A stretch of DNA of 64,000 bases, taken from assembly GCA_018816905.1 (NCBI GenBank), contig JAHIVB010000010.1:62001-126000 (forward strand), in the 5' to 3' direction. Below are positions 8,273-17,982 of this stretch, piece after piece. How positions within the stretch are numbered: the stretch's first letter is position 1; every line of letters begins with the position of its first letter. The notes beneath the pieces are model-generated. The model made no database searches, had not been told where the DNA came from, and worked only from the letters and a program-made list of their open reading frames with translations. Both the position numbers and the translations under genes were made by a program. This stretch comes from Bacillota bacterium (GTDB taxonomy: Bacteria; Bacillota_I; Bacilli_A; Izemoplasmatales; Hujiaoplasmataceae).

Positions 8273-11200
8273 TTGGCAAAACTAGGCGATATCATATCAA
8301 AAACAATTGAATCGTATAAACCCAAGAAAACAAGTCATGAATTGACTTCTTCCCACCTTGAGGACGAACTCTATCAAGAATTGATGGAGAAAGAGAATGC
8401 ACTTCGTGAAATAGAGAAAAAATATCAACAAATCGAAGAAGACAAAGTTAAAGGATTTCTTACTCTAGAAGAAGAATATATCGAAGCAATCGATCACGTC
8501 AAGAGGGAGTATCAAGAAATCTTTGAACATCTTGATCTCGATGAAAACAATTTGAGACTTGAGATTGAATCCGCTTCAAAAAATGAAGATGAAACTTTTG
8601 ACAAAGTGATCAATAGCGTTTTTGATTTAAAAAATGAAGCTTATCAGCAGTTCTTGCGAATGGTACAAGCCTCCAATGATGCCATCGACGATGAAATGCG
8701 AGTTCACACCGAGTTTATCTCTTCCGAAACCGAGAAGTTCAATGAAGTTCAAAGAAATTATCAAGAGATGCAGACAGAGCAATCAAATAAATTGCTTTGG
8801 ACGATTGAACAATCAAGAAACGCATTGACTGACCTTTCAAATGAACTATTCGAAAAATCAAAAAATGAAACAGGTTTCGTCAATGAGTCGATTCTATCCA
8901 CTCTGAATAACCTCAGAACGACTAAAAACAAGATGTCTGCACTATTCAAGAGTGCAACTGACATGTATACAAAACAACGTGAACGGATCACTGCTCTCAG
9001 CAACCAAAGACAAAAACCACATACAATCATCAATCAGACCATCATTCATCAATTCGTCAAACAGATTAAAGAGGTCAATCAGAAGAAAGTCAGTTTCGAG
9101 AGACTCATTTTAAGCGAACTTAAAACTTCCAAAGAAATCATTGGCAAAAAAATCATTGAAAGCGACCAAGCTGGAGATTTAGTTTCTACTGAAAAATACA
9201 TTTTGCAATATGAAATCATACAGAATAAAGCGGATTACCTTTTAAGAAGAAACCAATCCATGGCTGACCTGCTGATTTCAAAATATCAAAACGAGATCAA
9301 GAAAATCAAAATTGATTCTTTTAAACGTGTCGAGGAAATTAAACTTGCGTACATGATGCCAGCAATGTTTTTCCAAAACAGCATCATTCTTTATTCCAAT
9401 TTTTCCTTCTATGTCAATGAATCTTTCGATGAACTTGATAACTTGTTGTCAGACTTGATTGTATTCAATTCTAAGTTTGCAGAAGCCAAAGTGGAATACA
9501 TTACTCAAGATGCGAAAGCAATGGAAGATTATCGAATTAATTTAATGGTTCGGGTAAGTAACGTTTGTTCAAATCTGACCGAATTGATTTCTAAAATTGA
9601 TTATTTCAGTAAAGAAATTATCACGCTTGAATCACAGAATCATTTGGAAATAGCTGAAGTAAGAAAACAAATGGAAAACGCCGAAATTCAGGGCGACTAC
9701 GATAAGTACATCCGATCCATCGAAGACGATCATTTCTTTGCAATATCGCAACATGAATCGAACCACGCAAAGATTATAAACCGATTTGAGAAAGACTATG
9801 GATACATTAGAATTCAAAGGGAAGTCGGTCAATTAAGACAGAATTTTGACTTCTTCCGAGCTAAAGCGGCATATTTAAAGGAGATCTCGGTCCTTGAGCA
9901 AGAAGTTCACCGAATTTCCTTTGAAAAGAATTTATCCGTATCCAGATCCAAAACTGAATATGAAATCAAACTCAATGACACCAAGTATCTCATGACTTTG
10001 GAAGCAATGCGCTCTGAGTCGAACAGACTCGCTTATCTATATGCGACTAGATATCTTGAAGAAGAGTCCGTTTATAAGGATAAGAAAGAAACGGGTAGTA
10101 AAGAAGTCATTGATTTCCTTCAACACTCTCAAAAACTAATTGACTACAATCGCGTCCAAACTGAACAAATCGTCAATGAGGTCGAATCTTCTACTTCTTC
10201 CAGAACCTATGCACACTATCTAGAGTATATGCGTTCACAAATCATCACTGCTTATGAAAATCAACTGAAGAATAAGATTAAGCTTAACGAGCAGGCAACG
10301 AAGCTAATCCATCATCCATTCTATGTAGCGAAATCAAGAATCGATTCGATTATCGATCCTTTCATGGTGCTTTTCAAACAGCGTCTTGTCTTGCTTGATC
10401 AATCCAATGTCAGCGTACTCAAATCCTATTTTGAGAATCAAGAATTCTTTGGTTACCGATTGATGAAAGCTTTTGATGAAGTTGAATCAGAACTTGAATC
10501 GTTGCTTGTTGAATTCAATCAACTTGATCAGTTATCAAACTTCAAAACTTTCATTGATAAGGCATTTGAAGAAACCGTCATTCTCATCCATAACGTCAAG
10601 ACCTCTTTTTCTCACAAGAAGCCTAAACACTATGTCAAACCATTGAATACATATTTGATTGAACAAATTCTCAATTTAAAACATCTGCTCAGATCATTGA
10701 ATGAATCGATGGATGTTCTTGAAGAAGAATTATTGGAAAATGATGTCATCTTTATTCAAAAATCAAAGGAAAAAGCTGAAAAAATCCAAAAAATCATCAA
10801 CCAAGAATATGACCGACTCATATTTTATGCGGTGAAATCTGACAAACACCGTACCCGTCAATCCAAAGAACTTTCAAAAGAAGCTTATGACATCGAATCT
10901 TCATTCAAAGATGAAGTCAAAAAAATTAACACAGTATATGTGAACTCACTAGAAAAAGAAACCGAGAAACTATCGTTCGTAAGAAAACAAATTTCGAAGC
11001 TGATTCTCAGTACCGAATCAAAATTGAAAAAGGATCTTAGTGTGTTAGAAAAAGCGTACCTGAATGAGCAACACGCCTTGCATCTCAAGTCTAGACTGTT
11101 CGAAAAAGCTTATCAAGACATACTCGAAATATTATCTGAAAATTTAGATGAAGAGTTCTATCTAATATCTAAAATGGAAGATCGGGAAAAAGAACAATTG

Positions 11201-11728
11201 CAAGTTTCTTTATCGATTCTTGAGAAAGAACTTCAAAACATTCCACTTAAATATGATGAAAAACTAAGACAGTTGAGTGAAAACAAGAATGCCTTGGTTA
11301 CCGAGAAAAAATCTCAATTGCTTGCAGATTATACGAAAATCGAAGAAAAGAAATTTTCTTCAAGGCCAGAATTGCTTGCGAAAATGGATGAGATCAAAAA
11401 TCGTTTGCCTTCGGACTATCTTGCAATGTATCAAAACATTTCGAAAGCTGAAGAGCAGTTCTTAACTCAGTATTTGAATATCACCACGGATTATACATCC
11501 GACTTTGAAGAATTCTTGAATCGTCAAAAATCATCCAGAGCCTTACTAAGTAATCAGGAGTTTCTATACCAACCGCTTCAAAGTTTCATCAACCTGGAAG
11601 AAACGCTCCTATCCAAGAACTTGGAAGCTTATGACGATACCTTATTTAAAGCAAAAGCCACAAAAGACCTTCTTCTATCCGAAGAAGCGAAGGCAAAGGA
11701 CAAGGAAAACAGAATTATAAACGATTAG
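8273..11728 (+). CDS. Giant coiled-coil protein 1, function unknown
   Basis: 1151 aa, start codon TTG at 8273 with GGAGGTG five bases upstream. I recognise no catalytic family. The protein is almost entirely charged alpha-helix with heptad-like spacing and long runs rich in Glu, Lys, Gln, Ser and Asn. It has one Cys, one Trp and very few Gly or Pro. It has no signal peptide, no membrane segment and no Walker motif, so it is not an SMC-type ATPase. A less charged, aromatic-richer patch near residues 355-395 (MMPAMFFQNSIILYSNFSF) and another around 690-720 (HHPFYVAKSRIDSIIDPFM) may be small globular or bending regions. It forms a two-gene operon with the next gene. A cytoskeletal or scaffold role is plausible but is inference. 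Confidence 0.88.
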   Translation: MAKLGDIISKTIESYKPKKTSHELTSSHLEDELYQELMEKENALREIEKKYQQIEEDKVKGFLTLEEEYIEAIDHVKREYQEIFEHLDLDENNLRLEIESASKNEDETFDKVINSVFDLKNEAYQQFLRMVQASNDAIDDEMRVHTEFISSETEKFNEVQRNYQEMQTEQSNKLLWTIEQSRNALTDLSNELFEKSKNETGFVNESILSTLNNLRTTKNKMSALFKSATDMYTKQRERITALSNQRQKPHTIINQTIIHQFVKQIKEVNQKKVSFERLILSELKTSKEIIGKKIIESDQAGDLVSTEKYILQYEIIQNKADYLLRRNQSMADLLISKYQNEIKKIKIDSFKRVEEIKLAYMMPAMFFQNSIILYSNFSFYVNESFDELDNLLSDLIVFNSKFAEAKVEYITQDAKAMEDYRINLMVRVSNVCSNLTELISKIDYFSKEIITLESQNHLEIAEVRKQMENAEIQGDYDKYIRSIEDDHFFAISQHESNHAKIINRFEKDYGYIRIQREVGQLRQNFDFFRAKAAYLKEISVLEQEVHRISFEKNLSVSRSKTEYEIKLNDTKYLMTLEAMRSESNRLAYLYATRYLEEESVYKDKKETGSKEVIDFLQHSQKLIDYNRVQTEQIVNEVESSTSSRTYAHYLEYMRSQIITAYENQLKNKIKLNEQATKLIHHPFYVAKSRIDSIIDPFMVLFKQRLVLLDQSNVSVLKSYFENQEFFGYRLMKAFDEVESELESLLVEFNQLDQLSNFKTFIDKAFEETVILIHNVKTSFSHKKPKHYVKPLNTYLIEQILNLKHLLRSLNESMDVLEEELLENDVIFIQKSKEKAEKIQKIINQEYDRLIFYAVKSDKHRTRQSKELSKEAYDIESSFKDEVKKINTVYVNSLEKETEKLSFVRKQISKLILSTESKLKKDLSVLEKAYLNEQHALHLKSRLFEKAYQDILEILSENLDEEFYLISKMEDREKEQLQVSLSILEKELQNIPLKYDEKLRQLSENKNALVTEKKSQLLADYTKIEEKKFSSRPELLAKMDEIKNRLPSDYLAMYQNISKAEEQFLTQYLNITTDYTSDFEEFLNRQKSSRALLSNQEFLYQPLQSFINLEETLLSKNLEAYDDTLFKAKATKDLLLSEEAKAKDKENRIIND

Positions 11729-11740
11729 CAGGAGGTAGTG

Positions 11741-14698
11741 ATGGCTAAGACAGATAAATCGATCCAAAAAGAATCAGACAATTTTACATCCTACCGCAAA
11801 TCAGTCGGTGAAGCCTTTCATAAGGAATTAAAACTTTATGAAGATTTTTACTCGAAGATCACTCATCGGGCAACAACTCACAGACAAATTACACTGAACA
11901 ATTTAACCGAGATTGAAGAAAAACTGGATCAACTAAAAAAAGATGCTTCTCAAATCAAACATAGCCTCTTCTTTCATGAGGAATATGAGATTGTGGACAG
12001 ACAGGAAATTATTTCGCATACCGAGATGTCCGCACAAAATCAAAATCAATCCTTCCTGGAATATCACTACCAAGATAAAAATGAGATTTTGAACTCCTTG
12101 GATTACTTGAACAAGGCTCTCATTCAAACAAGAACTTCCTTTTTTGATCAATTTCAAAGGACGTATTTGGAAAATATTTTTGAGAATGAATCTCTGTTCA
12201 ACTACTTTCTTGATTCTTCGAAAGAATTCAATCAAATACTCGACAGACACCAAAGTGAAATTTTGGAACTTTTCCTTAGTCTTGACGAAGAGATAAAAAA
12301 TATGGACGATTCGATTTCTCAAATTATCAAAAGAAAGAATCGTACTGTTTCCAAGTCCAACCATTTTTATGAAAATGAAATGAAGTTTTTTATTGACAAT
12401 CAACTTTTGTTCAGTGCCGAAGCGGATCCGACCAGTGTAGACATCCAAGCATTGATATCGGATAAGATTCGTCAATTTGAAGTATTTAAGAAACATGTCC
12501 AAGCTGAAGACGAAAAAATAACTCGTTTGTTAAACAACGAATATTGTAGTTTGTTTGATCAGGTTTTAGCTAGACAGTTAAATCAAAAATCAAATTTGAT
12601 CAGTAATTCTCTTCATTTTTTTGAGGATCCTGAAAAATCACTTGAAGAGCTCAAGATGGAAGTTTTGAGAGCTCAAGAAAAGAATGACAAAATCAAATTA
12701 AGAGAAGCGATACAGCTTTACCAAAAAGCTCAAAAATACATTGAAATCAAAAAACAATCCGAAAAACGGACTGAATCGATGCTCAAGAAATTTGAAAAAG
12801 AAAAGAAAGCGATCCTTTTAGAATATCGAATCAACTCCAATAAGATCACAACAGAGCTTGAAAGGTATTTGACCCTTTTTGAAGAATTGATGGATAAAGA
12901 TACTTTCCTTGCCCAGGCAATCGGAGACTCGTCGTCCAAAATAATCAAAGACGAACTCAATCGACTTTCCATTCTTCAACTTAACAAAGAACTCAAAACC
13001 AACATTAACTATGATATCGAGTCTTTGAAAATCAAATCAAGAATCAATGAAATCGAAATGGAAATGTCTTTCATGGTGAAGAAACAAATGCTTCTCCAGG
13101 AAATCGAACTGCTTGAAACCGTCAACAAAGTGCAGTTATTCCTTTTGAATCATAAGGCTTCTTATGTTCACGCCAAAATGGATATCCAAAAAGAATCGAA
13201 ATACATCGGTCGTCTTGAACGTGCACTCAATGTCCATCTGGCTTTTCTTCATGAGACATCCGATATTTCAAGGAAAATACAATCGGAATTCTATGAGAAA
13301 GTCATTCGTCAAATTCGGAGCGAAGAGACACACCACATTCACGTCCAGGAAGCTTCGTCGAAGCTGAAGTTCGCTCTCAAAGAATACGATATTAAGGCCA
13401 TCCATTTTAAAACAATGATGGAAAATGAACTTGCATACATCGTCATGCAGTCATCCAGAGTCAGTGAGGAAAATCAAATTCATCATGAATTCATCCTCAC
13501 AACTTATGAGAACCAAATGCGATTTTCAAAAGAACAGATTGAACTTGCTGAAAGTGAATACCGAATCAGAATTGAAGCGCTTCAGAGAACGGTGAATGAA
13601 GAAAAGACCTATTTTGATGATTTGATTCGAAATAAGATGCAAAAATACGAGAAAAACAGAAAACAAGCGGAACACGAATATGAATCGAAATTGTATCAAA
13701 ACCGTCACCTTCTTTCGGAAACCTCCGATCCCAAGATTCATAAAATTTTAGAAAAAGAAGCGAAGGATCTAAAGAAAAACCATGAGGAGTTTTTGACAAA
13801 GTGGTCAAAAGAAATGATGAAGGATCCTTTGGTAGAATCCGCTAAAAACCGCATTCAAGAATTGGAAGAAGATTTTCTCGACGCGATGGAAGACGCTAAA
13901 AAACTTCGTGATGAAACCCTCCTTCAGATGGTGGAAATCTATGAAGATGCCAAAAACCATTTTGAAGTCTTGAAACCATTTTTGGATAACAAAATGAACG
14001 TACTGGATCCTGAGTTTTACCATATGCTTGAAAGAATCAACGAAAGGTACCATTATAAATTAAAACTTGCTGAAGCTATCCTTGACCAAGATACCCAAGA
14101 ACTGCTTGACGCCTATGTTAAGGTCTATTTTGAACCTCAAGTGCTGGCAGATCCGGAGAACTATCGTCCCCTTCTGAATTCTCTCATTAGTGCACGTGAA
14201 GAAGCACGTCAGAGATATGAAGAAAAAATGAAACAAATAGAAAACGATTTTCTTCAAGAAACTTCTTTGCTCGAACAAGAAGAAATTCGATTCGACGAGT
14301 CTCTCAATAATACCAAATTGACTCAAAAAGCAAAATATGAATCTTCAAGGAAATCACTTGAAACGGAAGTCGACCAACTCTCTTTGGAATATGAAACGGC
14401 TCAATCAGATCATTCCTTAAAAAGAACGACGTCCATAAATACTTTGACTGAAGAATACGAATCCGCACTCATCAATAATCAAAAGTACATTAAATCCCTG
14501 ACCATCGATTTCAATAAGATTTTAAAGAGTTATCAACCTTACATTAAAATCCAAAAAAAGAACAAAGATATTCGTAAAATTCTGTCCACAAACAGAATGA
14601 TCTTCAAAACTCAACTCAAAAAAACAAAAAAAGAACTGAAGAAAAGAACCAAGGCTTTCGAATTCACAAAGAAACATAAGACAAAAACGGATGATTAA
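11741..14698 (+). CDS. Giant coiled-coil protein 2, function unknown
   Basis: 985 aa, ATG at 11741 with AGGAGGT just upstream, 12 nt after gene 1. It has the same character as its neighbour: continuous charged helix, one Cys, one Trp, no signal peptide, no membrane segment and no nucleotide-binding motif. A less regular, possibly globular insert lies near residues 755-815 (HFEVLKPFLDNKMNVLDPE and VYFEPQVLADPENYRP). The C-terminal 60 residues are strongly basic (KKTKKELKKRTKAFEFTKKH), which could bind nucleic acid or acidic membrane. Tight linkage and shared composition suggest the two proteins work together or are diverged paralogues. No function can be assigned. Confidence 0.88.
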   Translation: MAKTDKSIQKESDNFTSYRKSVGEAFHKELKLYEDFYSKITHRATTHRQITLNNLTEIEEKLDQLKKDASQIKHSLFFHEEYEIVDRQEIISHTEMSAQNQNQSFLEYHYQDKNEILNSLDYLNKALIQTRTSFFDQFQRTYLENIFENESLFNYFLDSSKEFNQILDRHQSEILELFLSLDEEIKNMDDSISQIIKRKNRTVSKSNHFYENEMKFFIDNQLLFSAEADPTSVDIQALISDKIRQFEVFKKHVQAEDEKITRLLNNEYCSLFDQVLARQLNQKSNLISNSLHFFEDPEKSLEELKMEVLRAQEKNDKIKLREAIQLYQKAQKYIEIKKQSEKRTESMLKKFEKEKKAILLEYRINSNKITTELERYLTLFEELMDKDTFLAQAIGDSSSKIIKDELNRLSILQLNKELKTNINYDIESLKIKSRINEIEMEMSFMVKKQMLLQEIELLETVNKVQLFLLNHKASYVHAKMDIQKESKYIGRLERALNVHLAFLHETSDISRKIQSEFYEKVIRQIRSEETHHIHVQEASSKLKFALKEYDIKAIHFKTMMENELAYIVMQSSRVSEENQIHHEFILTTYENQMRFSKEQIELAESEYRIRIEALQRTVNEEKTYFDDLIRNKMQKYEKNRKQAEHEYESKLYQNRHLLSETSDPKIHKILEKEAKDLKKNHEEFLTKWSKEMMKDPLVESAKNRIQELEEDFLDAMEDAKKLRDETLLQMVEIYEDAKNHFEVLKPFLDNKMNVLDPEFYHMLERINERYHYKLKLAEAILDQDTQELLDAYVKVYFEPQVLADPENYRPLLNSLISAREEARQRYEEKMKQIENDFLQETSLLEQEEIRFDESLNNTKLTQKAKYESSRKSLETEVDQLSLEYETAQSDHSLKRTTSINTLTEEYESALINNQKYIKSLTIDFNKILKSYQPYIKIQKKNKDIRKILSTNRMIFKTQLKKTKKELKKRTKAFEFTKKHKTKTDD

Positions 14699-14705
14699 AT
14701 CATCA

Positions 14706-14740
14706 AAAAATCCCGATTCATTGAATGAGTCGGGATTTTT
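14706..14740. terminator. Bidirectional terminator between coiled-coil operon and deoB
   Basis: Long inverted repeat with arms AAAAATCCCGATTCATT and AATGAGTCGGGATTTTT (one G-U pair). It has A-runs and T-runs on both sides, so it can serve both convergent units. Confidence 0.9.
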
Positions 14741-14741
14741 A

Positions 14742-15920
14742 TTATCTCAGAAGCTTTAAATACGACTTTCCAATCGCTGTTTGGCGAACATTGAAGTTCT
14801 CAGCGACTGTTGCGCCAATATTCGCAAAAGTATCTCCTATGGGCAAATAACTACCGTTAAGGTCATGATTATAGATGAAGAGCGGAATATATTCTCTAGT
14901 ATGATCCGTTCCTCTAAAGGTCGGGTCATTTCCATGGTCTGCCGTAATCATCAATAGATCATCACTATGAAGCATAGAAATCATTTCAGTCAAATCTTTA
15001 TCGAATTCTTCCATGGCTTGCTTGTATCCAATGACGTCTCTTCTGTGTCCATAAAGCGCATCAAAATCAACGAGGTTGGTAAATGCCAATCCAGTAAAAT
15101 CTTTTTCCACTAGTTCCATGGTCTTGACCATTCCGTCATGATTCGATACAATCGAATGATGATCGGTGATTCCACTTCCATTGAATATATCTTTGATTTT
15201 ACCAACTGAAATCACATCAAACTTGGATTCTTCCAAGTAATTCAAGACGGTTGCGGATGAAGGAGAGAGTGCATAGTCATGACGGTTAGGTGTTCTCTTG
15301 AACCCGTCTTTTTTATTTCCAAGATAAGGTCTGGCGATAATTCTGCCAACCTTCCATTCGTCTTTCATGCATAGGTCCCTGGCGATATGACAGATATCGT
15401 AGAGTTCTTCTAGCGGAATAATCTCTTCATGAGCAGCGATTTGAAGAACGGAGTCCGCACTGGTATAGACAATCAAATCTCCCGTATTCATTTGATGCTC
15501 GCCAAGCTCTTCAAGGATAACTGTGCCTGAAGCGGCTTTGTTTCCAACGACTTTTCTACCGGTTCTTTTTTCCAGTTCGTCAATCAATTCTTTAGGGAAA
15601 CCGTGATCCGTGAAAGTTTGAAATGGTTTTTCTGTCAGAATCCCCATAATTTCCCAGTGTCCGGTCATCGTGTCTTTTCCGTTAGAAAGTTCCGCAAGTT
15701 TTGTCGTATTCGCAATTGGGAAGTTGGTTGGTTCCACCCCTTGGATCGAAGTCAGGTTTCCATAACCAAATTTCTCCAGTGTCGGAAGGTGAATTCCACC
15801 CGCTGCTTTGGCGATGTTTCCGATTGTATTCGCTCCTTCGTCGTCGAATTTTTTGGCATCGGGCATTTCCCCGACACCAACGGAATCGATAACGATTAAA
15901 AATATTCTTTTGAATTTCAT
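14742..15920 (-). CDS. deoB: Phosphopentomutase
   Basis: Interconverts (deoxy)ribose-1-phosphate and 5-phosphate, the step that feeds nucleoside-derived deoxyribose to deoxyribose-5-phosphate aldolase. 392 aa, full length. Alkaline-phosphatase-fold metal sites are FLIVIDSVGVGEMPD and ITADHGNDPTFRGTDHTRE; the phosphorylated Thr is in NGKDTMTGHWE. The start at 15920 has AGAGGAA upstream and sits 1 nt from the xerD stop, so it is the last gene of hemW-xerD-deoB. It would supply substrate for the type of microcompartment suspected at the left end, though it is not in that operon. Confidence 0.97.
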   Translation of the reverse strand: MKFKRIFLIVIDSVGVGEMPDAKKFDDEGANTIGNIAKAAGGIHLPTLEKFGYGNLTSIQGVEPTNFPIANTTKLAELSNGKDTMTGHWEIMGILTEKPFQTFTDHGFPKELIDELEKRTGRKVVGNKAASGTVILEELGEHQMNTGDLIVYTSADSVLQIAAHEEIIPLEELYDICHIARDLCMKDEWKVGRIIARPYLGNKKDGFKRTPNRHDYALSPSSATVLNYLEESKFDVISVGKIKDIFNGSGITDHHSIVSNHDGMVKTMELVEKDFTGLAFTNLVDFDALYGHRRDVIGYKQAMEEFDKDLTEMISMLHSDDLLMITADHGNDPTFRGTDHTREYIPLFIYNHDLNGSYLPIGDTFANIGATVAENFNVRQTAIGKSYLKLLR

Positions 15921-15921
15921 G

Positions 15922-16830
15922 CTATTCCTCTTTTCTATTCGCTCTTGGATGAGCAAATGTATATACTTCTTGTAAATGGTGTTTGCTGATGTGGGTGTAG
16001 TTTTCAGTCGTCAGAATGTCTTCATGTCCAAGTAACTCCTGTACGGCCCGAAGATCAGCGCCATTTTCAAGCATATGTGTCGCAAATGAATGTCTTAACG
16101 TGTGTGGTGATATCTTTTTTTCAATGCCGGCTTTGATCGCAAGATTCTGAATGATCTTATAAAAACCTATTCTAGAAATTCGGGCACCGGACTTATTTAA
16201 AAACAATACTTCTCGTTCAATTGGATGAAGAAAAGGTCTTCCTTCGACGATATATTTTCTGATTGCCTTGATGCTTTTATCACCCAAGGGAACGATTCTT
16301 TCTTTGTTTCCCTTTCCAGTGATATTGACTAAAGACATATTCAAATGAATGTCTGAAATATTAAGATTGATAAGTTCACTGACGCGTAGTCCTGCGCCGT
16401 ATGCGAGTTCTATCATGGCATTGTTTCGATATCCGAGAGGCGTTTTTTCAGTAGCGCTCGCGTCTAACAATCTTAAAGTCTCTTCTAGATTCAACACGGT
16501 TGGTAGTGGCTTTTGAGTTTTCGGTTTTGGTATTTTTGAGACAATGTTCTCATCAATGATTTTTTCTCCCATTAAATACTGGTGAAAACTTCGAATCGAA
16601 GAAAGTTTTCTTGAAATGCTTCTAGGTACCATATCTTGACGCTTTAATCTGGATATATAATTGACGACATGTTCTTTTTTTACTTGATCCATTCTTTTGA
16701 AATGATAATTGGTTTCCAAAAATAAGAGATAGTCCTTCAAATCGTTTTGATAGGAAGATATCGTATTTTTAGAAAGGTTTTTGGTAATTCTCAAGTAATA
16801 AACGTATTCTTTCAATAGTGGTTCTAACAA
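15922..16830 (-). CDS. xerD: Tyrosine recombinase XerD/XerC
   Basis: Site-specific recombinase that resolves chromosome dimers at dif. 302 aa. The N-terminal SAM-like domain starts near YLRITKNLSKNTISSYQ. The catalytic tetrad is visible: Arg in YGAGLRVSELINL, Lys in TGKGNKERIVPLG, His-x-x-Arg in SPHTLRHSFATHML, His in ELLGHEDILTT, and Tyr in ENYTHIS. The start is TTG at 16830 behind GAAGGTGA. It sits 11 nt after hemW and just before deoB. The order xerD-deoB is also known from Bacillus-type genomes, which supports a housekeeping role rather than a mobile-element integrase. Confidence 0.95.
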   Translation of the reverse strand: MLEPLLKEYVYYLRITKNLSKNTISSYQNDLKDYLLFLETNYHFKRMDQVKKEHVVNYISRLKRQDMVPRSISRKLSSIRSFHQYLMGEKIIDENIVSKIPKPKTQKPLPTVLNLEETLRLLDASATEKTPLGYRNNAMIELAYGAGLRVSELINLNISDIHLNMSLVNITGKGNKERIVPLGDKSIKAIRKYIVEGRPFLHPIEREVLFLNKSGARISRIGFYKIIQNLAIKAGIEKKISPHTLRHSFATHMLENGADLRAVQELLGHEDILTTENYTHISKHHLQEVYTFAHPRANRKEE

Positions 16831-16841
16831 AATATCACCTT

Positions 16842-17954
16842 CTAAAATAATTCAATAAAAACTTGATTCGACAATAAAAATCCTTTTTCTGTCAGATGGA
16901 CTCGATCGTCCGATTCTCTAAGAAGCCCATGATCAAGATGTTGTATCAAACCAGGGTACCTTTCAAAAGGGGTTTGACCGAATTTCTTCAAGAAATCTGA
17001 TTTTGAGATTCCTTCTGCTTTTCTTAAACCGAGGAGAATCGTTTCTTGTATTTCGTCAACGGGTTCAGAAGTATCAATCCCGTTGGAGTTTTTGTTCACG
17101 CTCTCAATATATTTTCGAATGGTCTTCTGGTTTGTGGTTCTTATATTTTCAATCATAGATGCCGCCCCTAGCCCGATGCCTAGATAGTCATCCATGTTCC
17201 AGTATAGGAGATTATGTTTTGAGAAATGGCCAACTAATCCATAGTTTGAGATTTCGTAATGAACGTAAGGCGAAAGATGGATGCGTGACTGTATCCATAA
17301 AGCCATCCGTTCTTCTTCCTCTTCTGATGGCATTTCAAGCCCTAATTGATGAACTTGGTGATATAGAAGAGTTTTCTCTTCTAAAATCAATGAATAAATC
17401 GATAGATGATCCATTTCCAAACTCAAAGCAGTATCAAGGTCGGATTTGAGATTTTGAAGCGTCTCGTTCGGAAGCGAATAGATTAAATCGATGGATAAAG
17501 AAAAAGTGTTTTCCTTTTTCAAAAGTTCAATCGCTTCCAGCGCTTGTTTTGAAGTATGAGTTCTACCAATCGATATAAGTAACGAATCGTTAAAAGATTG
17601 GACTCCAACCGATACTCTAGTGACGTGGAATTCTTTGATCAGTTCAATCCATTCTTGTGTCACGTCCTGAGGGTTCGCTTCGATGGTGAACTCTTCCAAA
17701 GAGGGTAAGTCAACGACTTGTTTAAGCATTGTCAAGAAAGCCCTCATCAATGAAATCGAAATACTGGAAGGTGTTCCTCCACCAATGTATATGGTTTGTA
17801 GAGAATCTAATTGTTCACGATGAAACAACAATTCCTTTTCAAGCGCAACCATGTATTCTTCTTGCAAAGAGGCGCTTCCCACAAGCTTTGCAAAATCGCA
17901 GTATGTGCAAATCGTCTTACAAAAAGGGATATGAATATAAAGTCCTTTTATCAT
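16842..17954 (-). CDS. hemW: HemW-type radical SAM heme chaperone
   Basis: Radical SAM protein of the coproporphyrinogen-oxidase-like HemW family, 370 aa. The [4Fe-4S] site is IHIPFCKTICTYCDF (CX3CX2C), followed by YIGGGTPSSIS and SVGVQSFND. HemW lacks the extended N-terminus of true HemN, which fits its proposed heme-binding chaperone function rather than porphyrin synthesis. First gene of the hemW-xerD-deoB operon. Many fermentative relatives retain it without a heme pathway, so the physiological role here is open. Confidence 0.93.
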   Translation of the reverse strand: MIKGLYIHIPFCKTICTYCDFAKLVGSASLQEEYMVALEKELLFHREQLDSLQTIYIGGGTPSSISISLMRAFLTMLKQVVDLPSLEEFTIEANPQDVTQEWIELIKEFHVTRVSVGVQSFNDSLLISIGRTHTSKQALEAIELLKKENTFSLSIDLIYSLPNETLQNLKSDLDTALSLEMDHLSIYSLILEEKTLLYHQVHQLGLEMPSEEEEERMALWIQSRIHLSPYVHYEISNYGLVGHFSKHNLLYWNMDDYLGIGLGAASMIENIRTTNQKTIRKYIESVNKNSNGIDTSEPVDEIQETILLGLRKAEGISKSDFLKKFGQTPFERYPGLIQHLDHGLLRESDDRVHLTEKGFLLSNQVFIELF

Positions 17955-17982
17955 TTTCTCACCAGTATTATGTTAACATAAT

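Noticed and set aside
11933-12502. 189-codon minus-strand open frame opposite coiled-coil gene 2
   Set aside because: Antisense of biased Glu/Lys codons gives long open frames (Phe/Leu/Ile-rich) without start signals; no ribosome site.
8273-14698. SMC-like or phage tape-measure identity for the coiled-coil proteins
   Set aside because: No Walker A, signature or hinge motifs, and no phage gene nearby; both neighbours are core genes.
15922-16830. Integrase of a mobile element
   Set aside because: Standard XerD length and the hemW-xerD-deoB operon context; no attachment-site repeats or phage genes seen.
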